This document shows positions 52,853-61,295 of a DNA stretch of 64,000 nucleotides, in pieces. A program made the position numbers and the translations under genes. Position 1 is the first letter of the stretch. Each line of letters begins with the position of its first letter. Source of the stretch: Loktanella sp. S4079 (GTDB taxonomy: Bacteria; Pseudomonadota; Alphaproteobacteria; Rhodobacterales; Rhodobacteraceae); NCBI RefSeq assembly GCF_000967725.1, contig NZ_JXYE01000004.1:145895-209894 (forward strand). Direction: 5' to 3'. The notes under the pieces are model-generated. The model was not told the origin of the DNA and did not search any database. It saw only the letters and a list, made by a program, of their open reading frames with translations.

Positions 52853-54683
52853 CAGGAGGCGCGAACCGAAAGGTCGGCATAGCAGCACCGTCTTCGGTCT
52901 CTCGGACAAAAAGTGGAGAACTCTCGATTGATGGGTCAAGCAGAGTGTTACAAAGTGCATTGAGCAGCTGGGCCGCCCGCTTGCGGCATGCGGCTTCACC
53001 CATCAGAATTGCCGATGTGATTTCTTGTGTGGGAGCGTAGGTCTTCCTACCTTCCAAGAAGGTAGAAAGCTCCTCCGCGTCACTGATTGCCGTGTTATTG
53101 GCCTCAGCTAACCGGGGCAAAACTTGTGCAAGGTTTGCTTCTGCGATCCAAGTGACGACGTGTTCAATTTTCCAGTCTTTTGGCCATATGATTGCCGCGC
53201 TAGGCGATGGATCAGCCGCGTTCAGTTCCGTGAGGTAATCCCTCCCGGCTGGATCGCCGTCAACAAGGATCGCGCAATGACGATGGACACATCTGACCAA
53301 ATCGTGAGTCTCAGCGATCTTTGCCTCGTCTGTGGGCACCACCCCAACAAAAGTTGAAAATTTCGATTGCTCGTCCTCAGGTGAATCCCACCCCTGCCTA
53401 AGCTCCAAAGCTGTTTGGAGTGCCTCTAGCCAAGCGACATCGCTGATACCCTCTGGGATCAAAACACGCTGATGCATGAGCGCTGCAATCAGCTTTTGTC
53501 GCCATGCAAAAAAGAGGTGTTGCTTGTGATTAGTTGGACCAGCGGGTGCTGTTTTTGACAACGGCGAAACAGACATTTGTCCATCGTCGTTGTCGACGAA
53601 GTACGTAGCTTCGACAGGGAACATCGCCGCAACAATTGGCGAGTGTGTAGTGACAATAGTCTGATCGCAGAGCGCGTTCAGCCGGTTGACGAGCCGTTTT
53701 TGCTGAGAAGGTTGAATATGTAGTTCTGGCTCCTCAACAGCGAGGACAAATGACTTGTTCGCATCCGCTCTGGCCTTACCGAATTGCATCAGTAGCAGAA
53801 GACTTTGCAAGGAAGTCAAGCCAGTTCCTTGCCGGGCGGAAGGGAGAGTTGGACCGTCTCCGTGGGCAAAATGTGGTACGACGCTTTCGAGGACTGAATT
53901 GCTATCCGTCCCTGTTACACGAAGCTGAAGCTTTGGTGAGGACGGCATGAGATTTCCAAGTTCATCATTGGCCTGCTCGACAATCGTTGTAAGGCCGTCT
54001 TGTTCTTCTAGTTTCTGACCAGCTTCCGGTTCCCAAAGTCGTTCTCTTGCATCGCGTATAGCGCTCGCAGGGAGGCCACCCAAAGTTGCCACGAGACGTC
54101 GAAAAAGCTCTGAAGTAAACGAAATCCATTTGTCCCATGTTCTGGACGCTGGAACCATGAAGAAGCCAATTTCTTGAAGTGTCTTTGACGAAATCGGCGT
54201 GACAACTGTGTCCTCGTGGAATGGATCACCAAGAGTTGCTTCATCGTCCACAAAGAATCTGAGGGTCTCGGCCTCAAGTTCCTGAAGATCAAAACGGGCC
54301 GAAAATGCGATTTGAACACTTAGCTCAGTGTGCTGATCGTCTACTGACGCGGCAAGGTTACCAGTATTTGGGTCGAGCCATTTCTCAACGCCTCCGCAAC
54401 CAATCGCGAACCAAGATGGGCTATGCTGCGGATCATTCCCCGGGAAGCCTGTGACGGTGGCAATGATTAGGATGCGCGATGTTTCTACCGGCCGACTTTC
54501 ATAAAAATCATGCTCAGTCAAACGCCGAACCAATCGGTCCCTTCCCAGCAGCAGTGCAAGAGCTTCAATAATCGTTGTCTTTCCGTTGTTGTTCGGCCCG
54601 ACAAGAACGGAATGTTTGCCAAAGGTTATTTCTGCGTTCTGCACCCCACGCAGCCCTGAAATCTTGAGACGCTGAATATACAA
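52842..54683 (-). CDS. gajA: Gabija nuclease GajA (OLD-family ATPase/TOPRIM)
   Basis: This 613-residue protein has an ABC-like ATPase head (Walker A G-P-N-N-N-G-K-T 29-36; signature about 283-292; Walker B L-A-V-E-E-P-E near 314-320; T-T-H-S-P at 345-349) followed by a TOPRIM nuclease (E411 in L-I-P-E-G; D-G-D about 475-477). GajA cuts phage or nucleotide-depleted DNA, causing abortive defence. Order gajA-gajB, the 11-base overlap and the sizes match known Gabija loci. The first codon at 54,683 is TTG with a weak ribosome site, so the start is less certain. Confidence 0.9.
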   Translation of the reverse strand: MYIQRLKISGLRGVQNAEITFGKHSVLVGPNNNGKTTIIEALALLLGRDRLVRRLTEHDFYESRPVETSRILIIATVTGFPGNDPQHSPSWFAIGCGGVEKWLDPNTGNLAASVDDQHTELSVQIAFSARFDLQELEAETLRFFVDDEATLGDPFHEDTVVTPISSKTLQEIGFFMVPASRTWDKWISFTSELFRRLVATLGGLPASAIRDARERLWEPEAGQKLEEQDGLTTIVEQANDELGNLMPSSPKLQLRVTGTDSNSVLESVVPHFAHGDGPTLPSARQGTGLTSLQSLLLLMQFGKARADANKSFVLAVEEPELHIQPSQQKRLVNRLNALCDQTIVTTHSPIVAAMFPVEATYFVDNDDGQMSVSPLSKTAPAGPTNHKQHLFFAWRQKLIAALMHQRVLIPEGISDVAWLEALQTALELRQGWDSPEDEQSKFSTFVGVVPTDEAKIAETHDLVRCVHRHCAILVDGDPAGRDYLTELNAADPSPSAAIIWPKDWKIEHVVTWIAEANLAQVLPRLAEANNTAISDAEELSTFLEGRKTYAPTQEITSAILMGEAACRKRAAQLLNALCNTLLDPSIESSPLFVRETEDGAAMPTFRFAPPDDV

Positions 54684-55571
54684 TTAGAAAACCTGTTTCG
54701 GTCAAAAAATGAATAGATACCCTCTTAGGGCGACGATACAGGGCTTGGTGCCAATTGAAAACTGCCATGTTTGCTGATTGGACAGTCAAGCAAAGATCTA
54801 ATCAGTAAAAATATAGCCTGAAAGGATGTCTGCTTTCCCGAAACAAATAGATGTTATTCGCACCTGCCGCGAATGTCTGCTTCCCGCCCATTGCCGCATC
54901 CCCCTGCACATGCAACATGACAAAAGCAGCCATTCATCGCAAATCGATCAAGGTCGGTTTTGTCCGCATATATGGCTTAGGTCAAAAATGCTTGATGTTT
55001 GGGCCAGAATTGAATGGCGTGATTTTCTTGTTTCCTGAGGATATGGTTGCCAAAAGAGTCAAAGGTACGCGACGTTCCACACCCTTTGTCGAACGTCACA
55101 CGACTTTGACCTTTGCGTCATAAACTGACCCAACATCCTCATTTTATGCTCCCAAGTTTTTGTTTCATTGATCTGACTTCCGTTCCCGAAAATCAGGGCT
55201 GAATTGGAGGTCAGACGGCGAAGCCGCCTGCTCCTGCAAATCTGCCACGTGGCGAACGCGGGTGGGGGCGAGGCAATGCAATTCGACAGGGTTGGTGCGG
55301 CCCGCAGGCGTAGCCGAGGACCCGGCCCGGTCTAATTGGGTTGCCCGAGGGGGAGGGCCGCGCCCTCACCCTTTTCTTGGTGGCCCAGCGTTATGGACGG
55401 CCCAAAGCAGCCGTTGATCGCGCTCAATGCTGCCGCAGCGCAGCAGCCCTGAAGCGGACCTTGCTGAAAATCAGTAATCCTCAAGTCCGCGCACGCCGAA
55501 TTACTTTGGAAGATTGACGGCGTCGATGCTAGGTTTTCCATATTATTGGAAGCTTAAATTTAGGAAGATAC
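54684..55571. other. 888-base gap between gajA and the EEP nuclease gene
   Basis: This region has the upstream sequence of gajA, a degenerate sequence near 54,850-54,910 that recurs in the accessory region, the second copy of the long direct repeat (55,081-55,374), and the leader of the plus-strand EEP gene. A plus-strand frame at about 54,918-55,123 (M-T-K-A-A-I-H start) has no ribosome site or family match; I treat it as unsupported. Confidence 0.65.
55081..55374 (+). repeat. imperfect direct repeat, copy B
   Basis: This is the partner of the tRNA-adjacent repeat at 50,323-50,610. The 48-base identical core lies at 55,214-55,261. The two copies flank the Gabija operon, giving a unit of about 4.75 kb. 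No inverted ends, transposase or target-site duplication is seen, so homologous recombination or duplication of the tRNA 3' flank is more likely than transposition. Confidence 0.85.
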
Positions 55572-56609
55572 ATGGGCGCTCGAGACATTTCATTTGCAAG
55601 TTTCAATTTGCTGAACCTACACCTGCCCGGCAAACCCATTTATGGCGACACAGATGGCTGGGATAAAGACATCTTTGCAAAAAAGGTCGACTTTACTGCC
55701 CGGGCTTTGACGCGGCTAGGCGCAGATGTGATCGGCGTTCAAGAGCTTTGGGCGAAAGACGCGCTCACGGAGTCTATTTCAGCGTCCGCGCTTGCAGACA
55801 CCCACAGACTTCTGGTTCCCGAGGATCATGCTGACAACAAGATCATCTGCGCCGCAGCTGTTAGGTCTGACATGATCGTTGACGAACCCGAATGGATTAA
55901 AGATTTTCCTGAGGAGTTTGTTCTACAATCGACTGGCGATGATCCGCAACAGCCAGACATATCGGTGGCGCTTTCTGGCTTTTCCCGCCCTGTTATGCAC
56001 CTGAAAGTGCAGCCAGACAGCCGCACGCCAGTGATCCATGTTTTCGTCTGTCATTTCAAATCACGCAGGCCAACACAAATCTGGCGGGAGCGAAGCTGGT
56101 ATGACAAGGATGTGCACGGGCCTCACGCAAATGCTTTGGGCTACGCGGTATCCACGGTTCGCAGGACCGCCGAGGCTGCAGCGTTACGCGTGCTTATTAC
56201 GAAATTGACAAAGAAAACCGATACGCCTGTCGTTCTTCTTGGCGACATGAACGACGGAAAGGACAGCAACACGCTTAACGTTTTGTCCGAGCAACCAACC
56301 TATTTGTCACCGCTTTCTTCAGGTGGCGGCGACAACGCACTTTATACGGCTCAAACCATGCAAGAGTATCGCTCCACACGGGACGTCTACTACACCCATG
56401 TATTTAAAGGCCAACGAGAAAGCCTTGATCACATAATGTTCAGCCAAGAGTTTTATGATAACTCAAAGAAACGCCTTTGGGCCTTCGATGAGATGTTAGT
56501 TCAAAACGATCATTTGAACTATGATGACCACAAGACAAGCGGTACTAATGATCACGGGATAATTCGGGTTGGCTTTCGTTGGAAACCAGAACGTGATGGC
56601 ACAAGTTAA
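55572..56609 (+). CDS. endonuclease/exonuclease/phosphatase-fold protein
   Basis: This 345-residue EEP-fold protein has V-Q-E-L-W near residue 56 (metal Glu), V-C-H-F-K-S-R near 160, L-G-D-M-N-D-G near 225 (Asp/Asn) and a late G-T-N-D-H-G-I (catalytic His), so the hydrolase core is complete. It has no signal peptide. Possible substrates are DNA, RNA or lipid phosphates; the family is broad. A good ribosome site (AGGAAG) precedes it. Its position between two defence systems makes a phage-related role plausible, but this is inference. Confidence 0.8.
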   Translation: MGARDISFASFNLLNLHLPGKPIYGDTDGWDKDIFAKKVDFTARALTRLGADVIGVQELWAKDALTESISASALADTHRLLVPEDHADNKIICAAAVRSDMIVDEPEWIKDFPEEFVLQSTGDDPQQPDISVALSGFSRPVMHLKVQPDSRTPVIHVFVCHFKSRRPTQIWRERSWYDKDVHGPHANALGYAVSTVRRTAEAAALRVLITKLTKKTDTPVVLLGDMNDGKDSNTLNVLSEQPTYLSPLSSGGGDNALYTAQTMQEYRSTRDVYYTHVFKGQRESLDHIMFSQEFYDNSKKRLWAFDEMLVQNDHLNYDDHKTSGTNDHGIIRVGFRWKPERDGTS

Positions 56610-56703
56610 CCTGGTTTTTGAGCTAGGTTTTCATAATTCCAGACTGCTCTTAGGAGGGTCACTTCTGAGGTAGTTTTGCCGTGCTAATGCAAGGATTAGT
56701 TCA

Positions 56704-57504
56704 ATGGTGTTTTCAACAGATAGCATCTCCGGAAAGCTGATCGTCGCAATTGTGGCGCCGCTAGTGGTGGGTGCTGTCGGATTTTTGGCAGGGCGTATTG
56801 TGGCAGAAGCCCCCGCTTTGGAGATTGTCATTTCACCGACAAATGCGAATGTATCTGCTGGTCGCATAGTGGAGTTTTCGGCGGAAGGTTCTCTTGACCC
56901 ATCAGGGTACCCACTAGAATTTGCTTGGACTGTCGGTGGGCTGCCCCTTGGACAGAGCTCTATGGCAGGCTGTAGTCCAACTGCTAATGGCGTGCTGCTT
57001 AGCTGTCAGTTTGTGATGCCAGGGAACGCGGCGGTTGCAGTTACTGCAATGAGCCGAGACGGTCGGGTTGGCACAGTTGCTGCGACAGTCACGGTTGAAC
57101 TGCAGGACGGCTACTTTGCAATGATCGCGGTAGACGGAGGGTCAGAAATTGACTCGGTTTATCGCGATCTGTTGAACGCTTTAGACTGGCCCACTCTTCA
57201 AGCCCAAGTCCGCACACCGATTTTGGTTTTCGATCCGGATCAGCGCATTGCTCTACCCGCAGCATCAATTCGCCCGGACCCATCGAGGGTAGGTGATGCT
57301 CTCGAAGGTACTAAAATCATGGTGCCATTGACGCCCGGCAGCGAACCCTTCGGACTGGTCCGAGGCGCGCTGGAGCCGCTTGGAGCGACACTAGTTGCAG
57401 TTCCGCATGACCAGATTGGCGCGTCTCTCGAAAGCGGACTCGGTGAAATAGGGCTCACACTGGTTTCCTCCCCGACTTCGTTCTTGGACAGGGTCCTAGA
57501 TTAA
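56704..57504 (+). CDS. membrane-anchored Ig/PKD-like domain protein, unknown function
   Basis: This 266-residue protein has an N-terminal membrane helix (about 10-30), so it is anchored with most of the protein outside the cytoplasm. Residues about 38-125 resemble an Ig/PKD-like beta sandwich (G-R-I-V-E-F-S-A-E-G-S-L-D-P-S-G-Y-P-L near the start). The C-terminal ~130 residues (from Y-F-A-M-I-A-V-D-G-G) are unrecognised. It follows the EEP gene by 94 bases on the same strand, with an AAGGA site, and no other partner is near. Confidence 0.65.
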   Translation: MVFSTDSISGKLIVAIVAPLVVGAVGFLAGRIVAEAPALEIVISPTNANVSAGRIVEFSAEGSLDPSGYPLEFAWTVGGLPLGQSSMAGCSPTANGVLLSCQFVMPGNAAVAVTAMSRDGRVGTVAATVTVELQDGYFAMIAVDGGSEIDSVYRDLLNALDWPTLQAQVRTPILVFDPDQRIALPAASIRPDPSRVGDALEGTKIMVPLTPGSEPFGLVRGALEPLGATLVAVPHDQIGASLESGLGEIGLTLVSSPTSFLDRVLD

Positions 57505-57596
57505 TAGCAGGCGGCCCAGACCGGCCTTTCGTCAATTGCTCAAGATGCTGCGCCCGTAACCCGCTTTGCGGACATTGATGGATTTGACGCTTTGGA

Positions 57597-57742
57597 TGCC
57601 AGCCACAGTAAGTGTGTGCATTGCTGCTCAAGACGACCTCTTACGTGGATTGTACGATCCATGTGATCAACACGAAGCTGAACACCGCAGTTTAATCGCC
57701 CGTTTGTACCGCAAAACGAGTCACGGCAAGACGTGGCTGGCA
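57597..57742 (-). ncRNA. candidate DRT3 template non-coding RNA
   Basis: On the minus strand, starting 18 bases after the drt3b stop, a 10-base arm TGCCAGCCAC (57,742-57,733) is perfectly complementary to GTGGCTGGCA (57,606-57,597). They enclose about 126 bases. A CACACAC tract (57,618-57,612) lies just five bases before the 3' arm. Two internal hairpins are visible: 57,646-57,661 (5-bp stem) and 57,663-57,685 (3+5-bp stem). DRT3 systems are known to have a template ncRNA, and a repetitive AC template has been reported. The true ends of the RNA are not known, and it probably extends further than these arms. Confidence 0.65.
57612..57618 (-). promoter_or_regulatory. putative ACACAC template tract
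   Basis: Seven alternating bases (CACACAC on the minus strand) sit within the candidate ncRNA next to its closing stem. In this position they could serve as the template for alternating GT/AC DNA synthesis by the reverse transcriptases encoded just upstream. A chance occurrence cannot be excluded from one sequence. Confidence 0.5.
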
Positions 57743-57759
57743 CCCGACTTCAAGGTATC

Positions 57760-59766
57760 TTAAGCATAGACGCTGCTCAATTCTTTCTTTTCGATCATGT
57801 TCAATAGGTCGATACCATCCCAGCGAACGAACCAGTGCTGCTGTTGGATTTCGTCAACTAGCGCTTCGGACTCGGCCACAGTGATGCTACTGGGCTTCGC
57901 GCCAATCCTGTCCCATGATGCCCGAAGCAACACAGCTCTCTTGGCCTTGTCCAGATAAGGACAAGCGAGGGAGTCCAATAACAGATGCACTGCTTCGGAG
58001 TCCCTATTCAGGTGCTTCTCTGAAGAAACTCGCTTGCAGATGAAATCCCAAATTTCGTTCCTCTGGTTAGCGAACTCCGGTCGATCACCATAGATGAATA
58101 GCTGTACGACCAACTCGAAGTAACCTTGGCTCTTTCGGTCCAGTTTGGCGAGCGAGATCAGCTCGTGCTCCAGTTGCCCATCGCCCCCAAATTGTCGAAG
58201 GCTGACCAAAATGTTGAGTATCTCAATTGGGATCACAGAATTTTTTGAGAACAAGCCTTCGAAGCTAGGTGCCTTCGCCAATTGTGACGCCCAACGAAGG
58301 GATGCTTCTTTGAGAATGTCAAAACCTTCGGGATCATGTTCTTGCAGTTGTTGCGCAGCGCGCACGATGGCGTGAGACAGGCGAAGCGATGACGCGACAG
58401 TAGGGTGAAGCGCAAAGAAGTAAAATCCAACGTCGAGCAGGAAAAAGTACATTTGGCGATAGTCTCGACCAACAACAGGACTTTCTTCCAACGCGACAAG
58501 ATCGATGTACCCGTCAGCTATATCAATAACTTTCCGGCGGACGGCACCGATAACATAGTTTGCAACCGCATCGTACCCAAGCTCGGAGGAAAAGCATGCT
58601 GCCTTAACCTCTCTGGTGAACTTTCCAAACAACGATCGATACTTGTAAATATACTTCGGAAGTAACGCCCGCTTGCCGCTCGCAGGCAGGGTAACAGTTT
58701 CAAAGAGCTTTTCCCAATGAGCGCCAAGGGATTTATTGATCTCGTCGGTCACCAGAGACTTCTTCGAGTAGAATGGCCGCTTGTCGAACTCTCTTTTCCC
58801 AGTATTCAGGTGCAGATTGTATTCTCGCAATGCGATTGATAGCTCGTGCTCCACCTGCTCGGCAATCGCAGGGTCATTAGAAAAAACATAGTAGTTGTCC
58901 ACGTACCGCCTGCACTCATAGTCGACGCCATCACGTACGGAAGGGCTTTTCGCTTCAAGGCTTCGGCGTGCGTTCTGATCCACCTTTGCAAGAATGATTT
59001 CTGCAAAGATGCGACTGGCCTCCGGGCCAATGCAGATTCCACTAGTTTCGTTGTGGTTTAGCCTTTGCATTACCTTATCGAACCGGTTTCCAAAACTGAG
59101 AGCAGGCGTGTTTTCTTTCGCCTCCTCCTTACTCTTTGTCGCCCAAGCCATAGAGTGGGTGTAGACGCTGTCGAAGCATTTGCTGATGTCCAACGACAGC
59201 TGATACCGAAACTTTTTCTCTAGGCGAATGTGATCGTTCGAGGCAAAGAACTTGTAGAGGCGCTCAAATCCTGAATATGCAAAATAGCTTGCCGGATTTC
59301 GCACCAGTTTATCCAACTCCGCCGTATCGACGGTCGCGTTCTTGTACTGATTCTTGTCTTGCACCGGGGATGGCACAAAAAAGGAACTCCCAACTTTCTT
59401 CGGCGCGCGTATCGAGAACGGTCCGCGCCCGGAATATTCGCAGATCAACTCTTCGTACTTCTGATAGAAATCAGCCAATAAGACCTGACCCCTCGGATGC
59501 AGGAGGCTCAAGGTTCTGACGCTTCGAGAGTCCTTGACGATATTGTACCTTAGCGGAACGGTGTAGCTCTTGCCGTCATCTTTAAGCAATAGGGCGCCAA
59601 CTAATTCTTGGAAGTGCGCCGATTTCTTGGCTACAGCATGCAGGTTTTTGTAAAAACCATCATTGCTTACGATTATCGGCACCTCAAAAGGTGAAGTGTC
59701 TGTGAGTACAACACGCCACTTGTCGCCTCGGTTAAGGTTGACCCGTGACTTTCTCTTGCTAGGCAT
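57760..59766 (-). CDS. drt3b: defence-associated reverse transcriptase Drt3b (UG8-type)
   Basis: This 668-residue protein is a reverse transcriptase of the 'unknown group' type with a long helical C-terminal extension. Motif A is S-L-D-I-S-K-C-F-D (Asp193), motif B is S-G-I-C-I-G-P-E-A-S (about 242-251), and motif C is R-R-Y-V-D-N-Y-Y-V-F, so the usual Y-x-D-D is Y-V-D-N (288-291): the second metal-side residue is Asn. Its start overlaps drt3a by eight bases. Pairing with a ~410-residue RT of another group is the hallmark of DRT3, an anti-phage system. Confidence 0.85.
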   Translation of the reverse strand: MPSKRKSRVNLNRGDKWRVVLTDTSPFEVPIIVSNDGFYKNLHAVAKKSAHFQELVGALLLKDDGKSYTVPLRYNIVKDSRSVRTLSLLHPRGQVLLADFYQKYEELICEYSGRGPFSIRAPKKVGSSFFVPSPVQDKNQYKNATVDTAELDKLVRNPASYFAYSGFERLYKFFASNDHIRLEKKFRYQLSLDISKCFDSVYTHSMAWATKSKEEAKENTPALSFGNRFDKVMQRLNHNETSGICIGPEASRIFAEIILAKVDQNARRSLEAKSPSVRDGVDYECRRYVDNYYVFSNDPAIAEQVEHELSIALREYNLHLNTGKREFDKRPFYSKKSLVTDEINKSLGAHWEKLFETVTLPASGKRALLPKYIYKYRSLFGKFTREVKAACFSSELGYDAVANYVIGAVRRKVIDIADGYIDLVALEESPVVGRDYRQMYFFLLDVGFYFFALHPTVASSLRLSHAIVRAAQQLQEHDPEGFDILKEASLRWASQLAKAPSFEGLFSKNSVIPIEILNILVSLRQFGGDGQLEHELISLAKLDRKSQGYFELVVQLFIYGDRPEFANQRNEIWDFICKRVSSEKHLNRDSEAVHLLLDSLACPYLDKAKRAVLLRASWDRIGAKPSSITVAESEALVDEIQQQHWFVRWDGIDLLNMIEKKELSSVYA

Positions 59767-60991
59767 ATTTCCAGCACTCCATTAGGTCGGCCAACCGATC
59801 CGCACTGAACCGAAAGTGAACGCGATCGACGAACCCTCGGTCGAATGAGTGCTTGAGAAGCTGCTTTCTTTGACGGTTTGTTAGAGCCAGTGCGAGCCTC
59901 CCTCCAATCGCACCTGAACGGCAAAGGACCATACCAACGAAGAACTTATCAAGCTCGGCGAGTGCTGGCGCGTTACTGCTGATGAGGCTGTATGTGTGCT
60001 GCAGACCCGCGCTTCGCTTCTTTTGTTGCCTTTCGTCAAAGAACTGATAGCCACAGGTCAAAATACGGACACGATCTATGAGGTCATCAAAGTTTCCGTC
60101 AGCCAAATACTGCAGGAGGGATTTCACGACTCTCGTCTTGTTCTTTTTGACCTTTGAAGAAGCGATGTCTAACTCAACTCGACGAGCGAAGGGCCGGTCC
60201 TTACCGATTTCGAAGACGTTAAACTTGAAGCCGAGGTAATCAAAGCTGTTCTCTACGGAGGTCTGCTTTTTCTTCGTGTTTCCGAAAACGTAGATCTTCG
60301 ACTTGGAGAAATTCAATTTCAGCCCCGGTGGCAAAGCTTCTTCGACCAGCGCCTTGAGCGAGTTCGTATTTTCCAATTCCGGTAGTATCAGGACGATGTC
60401 ATCAACATACCGGGCAAAGAAGTGCGCGTTCAATTGCTCCCGCATTCTTCGGTCGAAATCCTGCATGTAGAATTCACTGAGTTCCGCGCTTATTGCCAAA
60501 CCTGGGGGCAAGCCGCTCACCGAATTAACTTTGCATTGCTCAATCAGTGAGCTGACAACAGACCTCGTGCTTGGAGCCGTCATAAGCCTTTTGCCGAGCT
60601 AGTTTGACAGAAAATCCTGATCGACCGACGGATAGAATTTCTCGATGTCCATCTTTGCCACGGTAAATGGCAACCCTTCTTCGCAGAGCAATTTTAGACG
60701 ACGAACGATCTCGATCCGGCTTCCCTGTTTTGATGCTGTGATTCTGCGAATGTTCTGTGCAGCCTTTCGCAGCACCAGATCGCACGCCAGATCATTTACT
60801 TGATAGATCGTCCGACCTGCCAAGTTATTTGGTGTCAATGGCAGCGAAGAAAATCCATTTCGTGCTGTGGTGACTGCCTGGGCTATCAATGCTTCCTTGT
60901 GGGCCTCGTCCGTCAACGCAGGTTGGTTTAGGAAATCACTTTTGTTCAGGTGTCTTGTAAGTGCTGTGCTACCAAACGTGGGATCGTACAT
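59759..60991 (-). pseudogene. drt3a: defence-associated reverse transcriptase Drt3a (UG3-type), interrupted by an in-frame TAG
   Basis: The frame from the ATG at 60,991 to the TAG at 59,759 would encode a 410-residue reverse transcriptase, but codon 131 (60,601-60,599) is also TAG. Codons 132-136 read L-G-K-R-L and an in-frame ATG follows at 60,583. The first part has motif A (K-M-D-I-E-K-F-Y-P-S-V-D, Asp115); the second has motif B (G-L-P-P-G-L-A-I-S) and motif C Y-V-D-D (195-198). Neither half alone would make a polymerase. Possible explanations are a nonsense mutation, amber readthrough or a sequencing error. The rest of the sequence looks intact. Confidence 0.8.
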
Positions 60992-61295
60992 TGAAATTCA
61001 CTTTTGCTTATTCATTTCAACCCTACGCTGAAAGACAATTGGATGGGAAGCGGATAGCCGAGGCCAGCGTCCGCTCTCAGGAAGTCAAACATCGTCCTTT
61101 GTCTCCGCAGTGAAGACCGTTCTCCTGAAGCACCATCCCGAAACAGAACCGACCAGCCTGTCCAGCTTTGAAGGTCCGCTTTGGCGGCATCACAAAGTTC
61201 CCGCTGCAAAGCAGCGAAGGCCCGCTTCCCGCCCCCTCCCACTGGATGCAAGGCATGAAATCCACACCAAGAGTGAGCCGATGGAAAAGGCTCAG
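60992..61295 (-). other. 304-base structured leader upstream of drt3a
   Basis: No gene is credible here. The minus-strand transcript would carry a 6-bp hairpin (61,049-61,054 with 61,070-61,075) and a tight CGCTGC/GCAGCG hairpin with a three-base loop (61,202-61,216). It probably holds the drt3 promoter and may contribute a second RNA, but no ACACAC-like tract was found on the relevant strand. Confidence 0.5.

Noticed and set aside
54826..55123. Possible small gene between gajA and the repeat
   Set aside because: No ribosome site or family match; its end is made from the direct-repeat sequence, and the same tail occurs at the other copy by repeat identity.
50243..55374. Phage-type integration at tRNA-Arg with att sites
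   Set aside because: No copy of the tRNA 3' end was found in the window and no integrase is present; the direct repeats do not include tRNA sequence.
57540..57763. Two short opposing reading frames (about 65-67 codons) downstream of drt3b
   Set aside because: Neither has a ribosome site or a recognisable family, and they overlap the candidate ncRNA stem and its template tract; an RNA explains the region better.
60540..60785. An 81-codon frame within drt3a on the same strand
   Set aside because: It is in a different reading frame from the reverse transcriptase. The real frame continues unchanged across the TAG at 60,599-60,601, so a frameshift is not needed to explain the break.
60992..61295. 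The drt3a leader as the template ncRNA
   Set aside because: It is structured, but it has no ACACAC-like tract on the transcribed strand; the region downstream of drt3b fits better. It may still be transcribed.
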